DNA of 64,000 nucleotides from Pseudofabraea citricarpa (taxonomy: Eukaryota; Ascomycota; Leotiomycetes; Helotiales; Dermateaceae). The stretch lies in the NCBI GenBank assembly GCA_029641185.1, contig JAPWGK010000030.1, positions 124,001 to 188,000 of the forward strand, written 5' to 3'. The translations under genes and the position numbers were made by a program. The first letter of the stretch is position 1. The number at the start of each line of letters is the position of its first letter. This document shows positions 34,695 through 45,700 of this stretch, piece after piece. The notes below the pieces were generated by a model. The model was not told the origin of the DNA, made no database searches, and saw only the letters and a program-made list of their open reading frames with translations.

Positions 34695-35646
34695 TTACAT
34701 GTTTAAACTTCTCTCAGTAGCACGAATTACTGCCTTGCTATAAGCATGTCTAACCCGGTCTTCTTCCAAACTCAACAGTCCCTCAATTGTCACACCTCTT
34801 GGACTTGAAGCATTCTCTCTCAGGACAGCAGGATGACCACCATCTTCCAAGATCGCAGCAAGACCTTTCAGAGCTTGAGCGAGGATCTTCTTTCCCTCAA
34901 CACGCTTCAATCCCTGCTGAACCCCTCCATCAAGCATTCCATCTAGAGCGAGCGATGCATAGACAGCACCAGGCCCAGAGAGGATACCAGCGATATCGAA
35001 GAGATCCTCTGCAACAATATGAATCTTTCCAATTGAGGTGAAGACGAAATCCATAACGGCTTGGTATTGTTCAGGTAGTGGATCTTTCTCTGCCGCAGAG
35101 CCAGTATTCTGGACGACCGTAGCTGACTCACCCAACGAAGCGGCCAAGTTAGGAATCGCCCTTCTGATATAGCAGAATTCCGAAGGGTTTTCTCTCGATG
35201 GATATATGCACTTGTCCATCTTATCAGGCGTGGTACCGACCAAGACGCTGATGAGAAATTTACCAGTCAGTGCTTCTTTGACTCCCTTAGCTCCAAGAAC
35301 TGCTTCAACCATATATGGCTTGCAGCCTAGCATAATAATATCGGCTTCTTTCATAGCTGCGACATTGTCTCCTTGGATCACCTTCAGACGCTCTGGGAAC
35401 CTTTTCTTCAATCTCTCCACTGAAGCTTGGCTGATGACGGTACCTATGAAGTCGGAAATCAATGCCTGCTTGCCTTCTGACTCAGTTTTGATAGTAGAAG
35501 CCAAAATTCCGTCGAGAATGGAAGAGCACATTGTTCCTGAGGGGAAATCAGTTCTTGGTCTTTATAATGGGAGTCATAATTTGGTGAATTTGCTCACCAC
35601 AGCCGATGATGGCCAACGTGAGACCAGATTTCTTGATTGACCCCAT
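34695..35646 (-). CDS. PRO3: Pyrroline-5-carboxylate reductase (proline biosynthesis)
   Basis: Two exons (35646-35598 and 35536-34695) give 296 aa in frame. The enzyme reduces pyrroline-5-carboxylate to proline with NAD(P)H. The first exon supplies the Rossmann start TLAIIGCG, completed across the intron as GTMCSSIL. Further motifs are ADIIMLGCKPYMVEAVL, RAIPNLAASLGESATV, the substrate-side helix LSGPGAVYASLALDGMLDGG, and the C-terminal SSPRGVTIEGL-x-x-LEEDRVRHA. Length is normal for a eukaryotic P5CR. The Met at 35531 lies inside the second exon and would delete the cofactor glycine motif, so 35646 is chosen. It converges with CHORD-like copy B. Confidence 0.94.
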
Positions 35647-36021
35647 ATTTGCGGATGTTCTGGTTTGGGTTTCAAGATTTGCTTCAAATTAGAACATTCG
35701 AGCTCCTGAGCGATCTTGAGCCAGGTATATCAAAGATCAAGGAGTCTGGAGAAGTGGGATTTCTGCTTGTAGAAAGTGGTGCTGAGTGAGCAGCACGTGA
35801 TATTCCGTAGTCGGCTTCCCTTCCCGTTACAGCTTTGCATGAGTCTTGTTCATTCACTTTCTTCCTCCGCTGTCAAGCAATATTAGGACCTTTCGAATAT
35901 CTGCGAAAGCAATGATTAAATAAATCCATATGGGAATTATGATGAAAGAAATCAAGGCTATTTATTTTCTAGGTCTAATGTTTCTAATAAGGACCTTGAG
36001 CTTGAACCATGCACTACGTGA
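35647..36021. other. Short intergenic region
   Basis: This holds the promoter of the proline gene and the 3' flank of the TatD gene. No coding signal is seen. Confidence 0.5.
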
Positions 36022-37111
36022 TTATTGCTCACCCAATCCGAACATCTTGATGGTATTTCCCCAAGCTTTTTCTGTCAACTCTTCAACACTTACACCCTTC
36101 ATGCCAGCCACAGCCCAGGCAACCTTGCCAATCTCACAAGGCTCATTCCTGCCCTTGACCATGGCATCCTCAACCCATTTCTCCTTCTTGACACTCTTCC
36201 ATGTAACTTCAGGCTTGAAGTCTTTCAAGTATGCTGTGCTTGCATGCGAGGCTCGGATCTCACACCATGGCCCATCGGTTTCAAGCTGGATCCTGTCGAG
36301 CGGGACTTTCTTCACCACCTCGACATTTTCTGCTGTCTTCATTGAGCAACCGTTGATACCGATATCAAACCCCAGCTCTACTAATTCCAGCATCTCTGCC
36401 TCGGTGCCAGTGAAAGAATGTACTACTCCTCTCTTCGGTAAACCATCTATCTTCTCGCGTAAAAGTCGTACAAAGTCTTCGTGTGCAGCTCGAGAGTGGA
36501 GGAATAATGGCAGACCGACATCGACAGCAATATCAAGTTGTTTTGCAAAGTATTCGAGTTGCACATCTTTCGGACAAAGTCCTAAGCGATCGTAATCCAG
36601 ACCAAACTCGCCGAAAGCTACACATTGTCCTGCTTTTTTGGCCGATAGCGCAAGGCTCTTCAGAGAAGAAAGTAAGTCGTCGGCAGAGGATTCGTGATTC
36701 GTAAATTGTAGGCAGGAACAAGGATGGACGCCGACTGTGCTGTAAATGAGTCCAGCTGAGCAGAATTAGCTTTGATTGCATACACCACAAGATAGATAGA
36801 GACATACGATGAGCCTGCGATAGTTCTACTGCTTTCTCTGACTCCTTCAGATCAGAGCCCGTCACGATAAGCTTCTGACATCCTGATTCTCTGGCTCTCT
36901 TCAGCACTCCTTCAAGATCGTCTGGGTGCCGCTGGGTGCCATGATAGAGCCCAGTGTAAATTGGATCGGTAAGGTTGATACCTATCTACTGCGGTGTATG
37001 GCGTTAATGCCCTAATACCTAAGTAGACTGAAGTTGAGGCATACTCACATCTATATATCGAGGTTTGGCAAGTGGCCTGGGAGGGGTTTCTGGTGCATGG
37101 TTTGCAGACAT
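36022..37111 (-). CDS. TatD-family metal-dependent deoxyribonuclease
   Basis: Three exons (37111-37049, 36985-36808, 36734-36022) give 317 aa in frame. TatD proteins are TIM-barrel amidohydrolase-fold nucleases, linked to DNA repair and apoptotic DNA breakdown. Motifs: the opening metal site DIGINLTDPIY (made across intron 1), LIVTGSD, GVHPCSC, the glutamate in AFGEFGLDYDRL, LPLFLHSRAAHEDF, GVVHSFTGT and LETDGPWCEI. For intron 2 I chose the GTATGT donor with the CACAG acceptor because it restores GVHPCS in frame; a slightly different junction is possible. The frame is open upstream: a second in-frame Met at 37216 would add an Arg/Ser-rich, acid-free 35-residue extension resembling a mitochondrial presequence. 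Confidence 0.92.
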
Positions 37112-37657
37112 TGTAAAAGGGTGAGAAGTGTAGAAGGCTGGATATTTGGATGCTGAAAGCCGTGAAATTGGCAACGAGTTGCGAAAGAGATGTGAATACC
37201 GACAGAATGACTTCATGAAAGCAAGATGAAGGACAAGCCCAAGGGACTCGCGACTCCCAAAAGTTACCAGACGACCAAATATACTGCCATCATGTGATCG
37301 TGACACCGCCCAGTGTCAAGCCTCACCCCAGCATGGCTTTTGTGAATACTTGGCATTAAAAGTCATCTCTTTATTCTTTACAGTAGTATCTTCGAAGACC
37401 TTTCATTTCATTAAGCTACATCGACCAAAAAATTAGGCAACCTTTTGGAACCCGGTTGCCTTGCCGTAAATGGAAGGTGTCAAAGCAAGTGCTGACACGG
37501 CACGGGCATAAATCGTGGTGTTTTGGTGACTCTTATCTCGTCTGCTCTAACCAAGGCAAATGTATATAAATATGATCAAAGTCTTGGGAGCGGACGAAGC
37601 CATAAGCCAAGATTATCATTTTCTCTACACATTGCTGCAAAAGCCTTAGCACTCAAC
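37112..37657. promoter_or_regulatory. Divergent promoter region of TatD and GNAT genes
   Basis: The two start codons face away from each other across 546 nt. A TATA-like ATGTATATAAATATG lies near 37559, about 95 nt before the GNAT start. No other feature is seen. Confidence 0.45.
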
Positions 37658-38281
37658 ATGTCTCCCTCAAACCCTAGGCTGTTTTCAGAAGACTGGACTA
37701 TTACAGTTCCCTCCTATCCCACTCTCAAGTTCGTACGCACAACGCCCCCCCAGAGGGAAAATTACTTCTCCTTCATCAAAAATCCAATTAATACACGACA
37801 TATACATGGCCCAGATTTCACTTGGGACGAGGAGAGCATCGCCGCCGTAAAACAACGACTAGTTGACCGTTATGCAAAAGCGAGGACGAAGCATAGCACC
37901 ATAGAGCTTCTGGTTTACTTAGATGATCAGGTCATCGGCGTAGGAGGAGTCGTGGAGATTTCCCCACAACTCGCTAATATCGGCATAGCTCTGGCGCCGG
38001 AAGCACAAGGTCGTGGTATTGGAAAGATTACTATGCAAGTGTTGTTAAGATTGAGCAACGAGGTTGATTTAGAAGTTATCGAAGCCGGGACCATGAAGCA
38101 CAACAAGGCAATGCGAGGTCTTGCAGTTAGCCTAGGTTTAGAGGAGACTGATGAGGAGAAGGTTTTTCCCGACCGAGGAGTGGTGGCAGACGTTATGTTC
38201 TTGAACATTCCTGTACAGAAGTGGAAAGATTACGAAATTAACATAGACTTCAAGGGGCCGGCTGCAGAAGAAGGGGAATAA
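37658..38281 (+). CDS. GNAT-family N-acetyltransferase
   Basis: A single exon of 207 aa. The acetyl-CoA binding loop is clear: IGIALAPEAQGRGIGKITMQVLL matches the GNAT motif A (Q-x-R/G-G-x-G), preceded by the beta strand VIGVGGVVEIS. A downstream motif B is seen as KHNKAMRGLAVSLGLEE. This subtype resembles RimJ/RimL-like acetyltransferases acting on small molecules or protein N-termini. Substrate is not predictable. The frame extends upstream to 37523, but the Met at 37658 directly follows a leader and starts a typical N-terminus. It is divergent from TatD and converges with the SYLF gene 59 nt away. Confidence 0.85.
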   Translation: MSPSNPRLFSEDWTITVPSYPTLKFVRTTPPQRENYFSFIKNPINTRHIHGPDFTWDEESIAAVKQRLVDRYAKARTKHSTIELLVYLDDQVIGVGGVVEISPQLANIGIALAPEAQGRGIGKITMQVLLRLSNEVDLEVIEAGTMKHNKAMRGLAVSLGLEETDEEKVFPDRGVVADVMFLNIPVQKWKDYEINIDFKGPAAEEGE

Positions 38282-38340
38282 ATCGGGTATATTTCATGCT
38301 CTCAAGTTATTTATCACTAGCAATTTCGTCCATAGTTATC

Positions 38341-39435
38341 TTACGCATATCTCACTGACTGCTGATATGCCTGTGCGTCTTGTGGTGAAGCAGCCTTACG
38401 CTTGCTAATTGACTGCTCGTATTCCCTCTTCTCTTCCGGTGAAGCATCCTTGCGTTTTTCGACCGCAATATCTCCCGGAGGAGGCATCTCACGGACCTGG
38501 CTCAAGAGACTCTGATTGAGATCCTTTCTGCCTTCAGCTTCTTTAACAACCTCCATCAATAGCCTTGTGCTTGATGGTATATTTTGGAGACCGCCAGCCA
38601 AGATTTGAGCAGCAGGCATTCGCTGCTGGTAGAAGCGAGCGTTCTCATCAAATCTCTCAACGATGATGCTCCCGTCTACTTGAACGCCAGCGTAGATTCC
38701 ACGACTCTTCATATAGGTCCAGATAGGCCTCTTAGGCTTCTCAGCACTGAGGTCTACCTCGCCAACCCCACCAACACCGATAGGACCAGCAGCTACACTC
38801 AATTCGCCTCCAAGCGACAGCCGCACTTTCTTGAATGCAGCCAATGCCTCGGGGGTATTGATGACAAGTACACAGTCATAAATATCGATACCAGCCATAA
38901 AACCAACACCAGCAGTGTGTATCAAAATTCCAGATGGAGGCGACCAGCTCCCATCTGGGAGACGAGCAATCAAGACCCCGGAGCCACCCGCACCTGAGAT
39001 CCAAAGTCCCGCACGCATGGTGGTAAAGATAGCCAAAGCGACAGCGTTCTTGATGACCTTTTGTGGAATTTTTAAAAGGACCTTAGGAGTACCTTTTGGC
39101 CCTTCTCTGAGCTGTGGCTGATTTGTCCGGTCGGAGTAAAATCCATCCTCTTGGTTTTCAGGTCAGTTCCCATAATATAATATTTTGCGTTTGGATAGAT
39201 GCTCACTGCAAAATGATTTAAGGATGCGAGCACACTTCTCGCTTTCTTTGTCAAGACTGGTGGGCCAGAAAGCTTCCGATCCAATTCTATGTGTGAGTCT
39301 ATTCACAGGAACTCCCAGTCTCTCGAAACCAGCCCACAACTGATCAAATCCTGCTTTGCTGGTATGTCTGGTCTTGTCCCAAGCTGTCAACCTGTTTTCC
39401 TGTGCTGGAGTCGCAGTTACAGTAGCAGTCGCCAT
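38341..39435 (-). CDS. SYLF-domain (Ysc84/SH3YL1-type) lipid-binding protein
   Basis: Two exons (39435-39207 and 39149-38341) give 345 aa in frame. The SYLF (DUF500) core is clear: ILKSFC..VIKNAVALAIFTTMRAG, GSGVLIARLPDGSWSPPSG, a long Gly-rich stretch VGFMAGIDIYDCVLVINT, LGGELSVAAGPIGVGG and SRGIYAGVQVDGSII. The domain binds phosphoinositides, and in yeast Ysc84 also binds actin at endocytic sites. This one lacks a C-terminal SH3 domain. Instead it ends in two imperfect repeats (RKDASPEEKREYEQS and RKAASPQDAQAYQQS). Its likely place is membrane or cortical, by family inference. Confidence 0.9.
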
Positions 39436-40143
39436 ATTATTTGCCTGCCTCGATTAGATAAAACAATAAATTTAGTGATGTTTGTCGCGAGAAAGAGTTG
39501 GTTGTGAGATTATGAGCGAAATGCCAGACACTTGCCACCTTGCTTGACTCGCCATATATATACCATCAACCAAGGCAATCATCCTTTGCTACTACCTGCT
39601 CCTGAGCTGTACAAGAAATTAGTTGTTCATGCTTGCTGCGGTCTTGGGGATTACGCGGCAATCTTGTAAAGATCAGAGTTTAGTGATATCATTGGATCGC
39701 TCGTACGATCGGACCGACGGACTTCGCGTAAGGATTCGCTCGGAAGGTCGCTTATTGGCGGATTCGACTGGGACATTGCCTGCTCCTTTATGATGTGTTC
39801 CATTTCCACGTATATTCCAGACCGTTGAGTTTATTACACATCAAGAATGGGAATGAAGTCATATTTTGTTCAGTAGAGAGGTCAGATGGTCACCTCACCT
39901 ATTTTCTTCTCAAGTGAAATTGAAGATGCCGAGGTCCTACAATCCTTTGACTCTTCGGTATTCGCCAATTTGAGTTTCAGTCAAGATGCCTTATTTAGAG
40001 TTGGAATACTTCAAGCCTAGCTCTAAGCTTCACTTTGTGTGGATTTCATCTTCATTTGTGGAAGATTCCTCTGGGTGGTAATAAAGTACCTTGGTAACCA
40101 TAAATGTTCCGATTATTCTCGTACTAACACTAATTAAGCGAAG
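39436..40143. other. Intergenic, no gene seen
   Basis: This is the promoter side of the SYLF gene and the 3' flank of the FSH hydrolase. Nothing else is evident. Confidence 0.5.
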
Positions 40144-40996
40144 CTAACAAGCCACCATTCCTCGAATAACATCTCCCAACTCGTGCACAGTTTTGTTGTC
40201 TCTTGGGATAGTATGTCCTTTTCCATGATCGAAGAGAAAGGCGTCATCAGGCTCACAAACTCCATATAAGCATAATGCTCCTTTGAGATAAGGGTCATCA
40301 GCACCAACGACATGGCATGTCGGGATATCAATAACCTCTTCACTTTCATCTGCCAAAACAAGATGGTAGTTCACTGGTTTAAGTGGTGGCCAGCCGGCGA
40401 AAAACACAGCTCGCTTAATGCTCCTTGGTCTGCCCTCCTCCTTCCATCGCCTCGCTTCATCTAAGATGAATGTTCCAGCCAGAACAGTCCCTTCTGAATA
40501 CGCGCATATTCCGTCAAAGGGGCCATATTTTTCAATGGTTTGATAAAGGGCCTCAAGTGATTTATTGATACTTGCTACTTCATCGATTTCGTCTTCTGGT
40601 TTAGGAATGAGTTGGCGCAAGACATCTTCAGCCACTTCGCCCTCTGGAAAATCGCGAATTCGTTCGAGTACATCGTTTTTTTCTATTCCATCATATCTAA
40701 AGAACCGGTAATGTGGTGGAGGCCCGAAGTAATCTGTGAAGCCAGCAGGTGGAGTGCACTCGACAGTTCCTTGAGTAAAGAAAAAGGTTGCTGTGCCATC
40801 TGACTCGAGTTCTTTACAGAATGGTGCTTCAAGATTCATCAGTAAAATATGTACAATCAATCCTGTAAGACGTTGACTTACCAAGCTGTACTGCAAAGTT
40901 CTGGGATTTGTTAGGAGTTGAGTTTTTTTGGATTCTGTTATTCTTAAGACGTACCTTTGCACTACCATACGCACCTGGGAGACAAAGGAATCTCAT
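40144..40996 (-). CDS. FSH-family serine hydrolase (DUF341), LovG-like
   Basis: Three exons (40996-40955, 40900-40882, 40826-40144) give 247 aa. The middle exon is only 19 nt. Together they restore the family start MRFLCLPGAYGSAKNFAVQLAP. Catalytic triad: Ser131 in AYSEGT (A-x-S-x-G variant), Asp in VVGADDPYL, His in GKGHTIP. FSH hydrolases are alpha/beta-hydrolases. In several fungal polyketide clusters a member (LovG in lovastatin) releases the chain from the HR-PKS. The HR-PKS starts 1.8 kb away on the other strand, so a role in product release is plausible but an inference; FSH genes also occur outside clusters. Confidence 0.88.
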
Positions 40997-42793
40997 TTTG
41001 CGAGTTGATTGAAGAGAATTATTCTAAAAGTATTCAAACTCCAATGTTTCTACAGAATTCAGGCTCTTGAAAGGAGTAGGGGGATTTAAAACGAGCACAT
41101 AACCGAGCTCGATGATCGAATCAAGGGATACTTCCTGAGAAGTATGAGTACGATAACTTTAACTTTAATGGGGATAAAAATGTGCCACAAAAACTTGTCA
41201 CCGGATAGCATAGAGACTTTTGTGGCTGCACCCAAAGATTCAGTACTGGATGAGGGAAGGTTCCTCCCGTGATCGCCAAGCGGGTAACCTCTCTGGGACT
41301 AGCTATCAATAATGGGCCTTCAAATGCGTCTGAAAGCAATACAGTTAGTCTAACACCACACCGGAAATTCGGCCTTTCCTCCGGAAGGGTAAGTTTCAAA
41401 CTCTGTACGACAGATAATTATACCTTACCTACTATACTGTATAGTGTGGATCGCTTGATCTACCACATGTTCGGGCCGCTCCCAGGCTATTAGTTCTGCA
41501 CCTCGCTAGATCTGTGATGGAATGACCAACCAAGTTGAACTTTTTAATTGTGGAGGTACAGAATTTGACCATTCGGGTTGCCGAACGTAGCTAGCAGTCT
41601 TCTGATTTCGCTCCTTATTGCCCGACTTGGATGACTAGGGTTCTGACTTAGATAACTCTATTTCTGCTTTATTATCTTCCATAGAAAACCGCAGAAATTA
41701 CATGTTCTGGTAATAAATGGGAGGGCAGATATGAGATATCTCAAGAATTAACATTTTCTCATTATCTGCACAGTTCGGTAAATGGTTCTTACCGACCGAA
41801 AATAAAAAACATCTGCAAACATCTAGAATTTTTACACCATCAGTCAAAAGGTTAGAGGACTGCTGTGGGTCAAGATTTACACCATAATGCCTCCTTTCTA
41901 TCTACTGCAAATACCTGCAATCGGAATTGCTTGGCTGCAAAATGTTGGGCTTGACAGTTCGCATCGCTTGTCCTATCGCTAAAATTCCAGCATTTCTACA
42001 CATCAACACACATCCTCGTATTTATTACTAGCGCCCAAATTAAAGCTTCAAACAAAATTACTGTAATCATTCTTTACGAAATGTGGGTCAGTTCCGAATA
42101 GCTTCTTCTCCAATTTATTAACGACGCGTACCAGCCGAGAATTTATGAAATATAGGGTGACTTGTGATAAATCGTGTAAACTCGGTTCCGACAGTGCAAC
42201 AAACATCAGATCAAGGTCTTCTGACATACCACCTCATGACTGTTGCAGTAGAGATCAACGTGACGCGTCATTTTATTTTGATCGTCGATGCACTCAACAA
42301 AATCGATCTGGTTTCTCTCTAACAGTGGTTACCAAGCCAAGGAGAATGTATATTACCTGGCGCTATCAAAGGGGCTTTTATAGAAACTTAACGTCATCAG
42401 AACGAGTTGTTTTTCTCCACTAGTCAGCCAGCAGTAACTATGAACATACTCAAAAAAGTTGGTTGCAGTTTACAGTGTTCAATCCAAGATGCTTGTCTCA
42501 TTTGATCCGGAAATGACTACCGTCATCCACATATTACGTGAGGCATTTAGAACACGTATGATAAGAAATGAATTCAGTGGAGGGGGTGGGATGTGTTACG
42601 AAGGATGACGTGACGAATCTAATCCGAGTGGCAGCAGTAACTGAGAGTAAAGTGTCCAAGGCCATTATAAATTGATGAATATTTTCAACCAGAACATACA
42701 ATCCCTACAATTATTCTTCCGTACCATTTTCCTGTCAAGTCTCGAAGCAAGTCGAATAACCTGAGTCGATTACTTGATTTTACTCGATCAAAT
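40997..42793. promoter_or_regulatory. FSH/PKS divergent intergenic region
   Basis: 1.8 kb between the divergent FSH hydrolase and HR-PKS starts. A TATA-like TATAAAT at 42665-42671 lies about 125 nt before the PKS start. Elements at 41775-41822 recur downstream of the PKS. No coding sequence is supported; short frames around 42145 have no recognisable content. Confidence 0.5.
41775..41822. promoter_or_regulatory. Shared element set 1 (PKS upstream)
   Basis: This contains TCGGTAAA (41775-41782), CCGACCGA (41792-41799) and ATCTGCAAACAT (41811-41822). TCGGTAA..TTACCGA also forms an inverted repeat. The same words occur at 49940-50061. They are candidate binding sites for a locus regulator. Confidence 0.3.
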
Positions 42794-45700
42794 ATGGCAC
42801 CGTCTGCAACGCCATTTGAGGGTTATAGCAATGACACCCACACTGCAAAACCCCAGAACAGAAAAAATACAGCCAATACAAATCAAACCAACGATCTCAA
42901 TGAGATCAATGAAGCATGCTCGGTTTCCCATGCAGAAATTCCCATAGCTATTATTGGCATGGGATGCCGCTTACCTGGCGACGTGTCTAGCCCCGAAGAA
43001 TTCTGGGAGCTCTGTTCACGAGCACGAAGCGGATGGTCACCCATGCCCAAGAGCAGATTCAACCACGAAACATTTCACCACCCAAATCCAGATAAGCCAG
43101 GCTGCTACAATCCAGAAGGAGGACATTTTTTGTCTGAAGATGTTGGACTATTCGATGCTCCATTCTTCAATTTGACAGAGAAAGAAGCCATCTCACTCGA
43201 CCCCCAGCAGAGACTGTTACTTGAATGTACCTATGAAGCTTTGGAGAATGGCGGAATACCCAAAGAGAGCTTGGTAGGCAAAAATGTCGGTGTCTATGTT
43301 GGGGGTTCTCTATCCGATTACGAGTTGAGGAACTGGCGGGATACAGACACAGCCCCCATCCATCTTGCTACTGGATGCGCTGCTTCACTTCTGGCTAACA
43401 GATTATCTTACTACTTTGACCTCTCTGGCCCAAGTGCTACAGTAGATACAGCGTGCTCATCTAGCTTGACCGCTTTACATTTGGCATGCCAAAGTTTACG
43501 ATGTGGCGAATCAAGTCAGGCAATTGTGGCCTCGTGTCATTTGAACATCTTACCAGACTACTTCATCACGATGTCTATGTCAGGGTGAGCCTCTAAGTAC
43601 TCTCTAAAATTAGTACCGCAATTGACTTTTATATAGTCTTTTCTCTGATCACGGTAGATCATTCGCTTTCGATGATCGTGGGACAGGATTTGGTCGCGGC
43701 GAAGGAGTTGGATGTGTGATTCTGAAACCTCTCGACGAAGCGCTCAAGTCAAACGACTCGATTCGGGCTGTTATTGTCGGTTCTGGTATGAACCAAGATG
43801 GGAAAACAAAAGGTATAACTATGCCCAGTGGCGAGGCTCAAGTTACCCTGATGAAGTCGATTTACGAGAGATACGGGTTGGACCCGACTGATACCGGATA
43901 CATCGAAGCCCACGGTACAGGTACTAAGGTTGGAGATCCCATCGAAGCGTCTGCTTTACACGAAGTCTTTGCAAAAGGACGGACAGCAAAACAGCCACTT
44001 TTTATTGGCTCAGTAAAGTCAAATATTGGTCATCTCGAGGGCGCAAGCGGCATTGTGTCAATCATAAAAACAGCTATGATGCTCGAAAAAGGGTTCATTT
44101 TGCCTAATTACAATTTTGAGAATCCTAACACCAAGATTCCTTTTGATGAATGGAACTTTAAGGTCTGTTCATGCAACAAAATTCCTTCGAACATAATGCT
44201 AGATTACTGACAATTATCTAGGTACCTACTACACAGCGTCCTTGGCCACGCGGAAAAAAACTCGCCAGCGTCAACAATTTTGGGTTTGGTGGTGCGAATG
44301 CACATGCCGTGATGCAAAAAGCCCCTGTGATATCGAAAACTGCAAAGTACCAAGTGGAAGAGTCGTCTGTTCACATTCCTGGCCCTTTAAAGAAATTATA
44401 TGTTCTCTCAGCACATGACAAGGATTCGCTCGAAAGACAGATGCATGACCTAACCGTCTATCTGGAGCAAAGGCCTGAGGTTTTCCAAAAATCTCTATTG
44501 CCAGATTTGGCTTATACTTTGGGGCAGCGTCGGTCAGTGTTACCATATAAAGTAGCCATACCTGCAGATGCTTCTGTTGAACTGATTAGTGCTCTTGCTG
44601 GTAATGCTGTTAAGCCAATACGTGCTACAAAAGTACCAAGGATTGGGTTCGTTTTTACTGGCCAAGGTGCCCAATGGCATGCAATGGGCCGCGAGCTACT
44701 TCATACATTCCCAATTTTCAGATCTACCATTATCAAAGTTGCTGATTTGCTTGATATTATGGGTGCCAGATTCTCACTGATAGGTTAAATAACTCCATTC
44801 AGTATAGGCAGAAGGATTACTGACATTGTGTTCAAGACGAATTATCTAAAGATGCCGAGACCTCACGAATTTCCACAGCGGAAATCAGTCAACCTGCATG
44901 TACGGCCATTCAACTTGCACTAGTTGATCTGCTTGCGTCCTGGGGAATCCGACCATCTGCTGTGACAGGACACTCCAGCGGAGAAATTGGAGCGGCATAC
45001 GCTGCGGGTGTTCTCTCGCTTGTGGACTGCGTTTCGATCGCCTACCATCGTGGACAGTCTGTCGTGCTATTGAAAGAGAAATTTCCTGACTTGAAAGGTG
45101 CTATGATGGCAGTCGGTGGCGGGCCAGAGGAAATCAGGTTGATGATTAAGACCCTCAAAAACGGCCGAGCAACTGTCGCGTGCATCAACAGTCCTTCTAG
45201 CATCACTGCATCTGGGGACGAAGATGCCATCTCGCAACTACAAGAAATCTTAGAGAAGAACCGAATGTTCAATCGAAAGCTTCGGGTTGATACTGCCTAC
45301 CATTCTCATCATATGGAACTTGTGGCCGAAGAATACGCCGCAGCGATCAATGATATTGCTCCCAGAAAGACATCAAAAGTAGCTTTCCACTCGTCTTTGA
45401 TTGGCAGCGAAATTGTAGCCTCAGAGCTTGGGCCAGAATATTGGGTTAAAAATCTGACTTGTCCGGTCCGATTTTCTGAAGCTCTTCAGAGCATGTGCAA
45501 ACCGAATGAAACTGGATCTGCTGATCTAGGCGTCGACGTCTTAATTGAGATTGGACCCCATGCCGGACTTGAGGGTCCAGTCAAACAGACACTGAAGGCG
45601 GTTGGCGGAAAAGCAGTGAATATTTCATATGCCTCCGCATTACTTCGAAATAAGGATGCCGTTGATACGACTTTTCACCTCGCAGCAACACTCTTCATGA

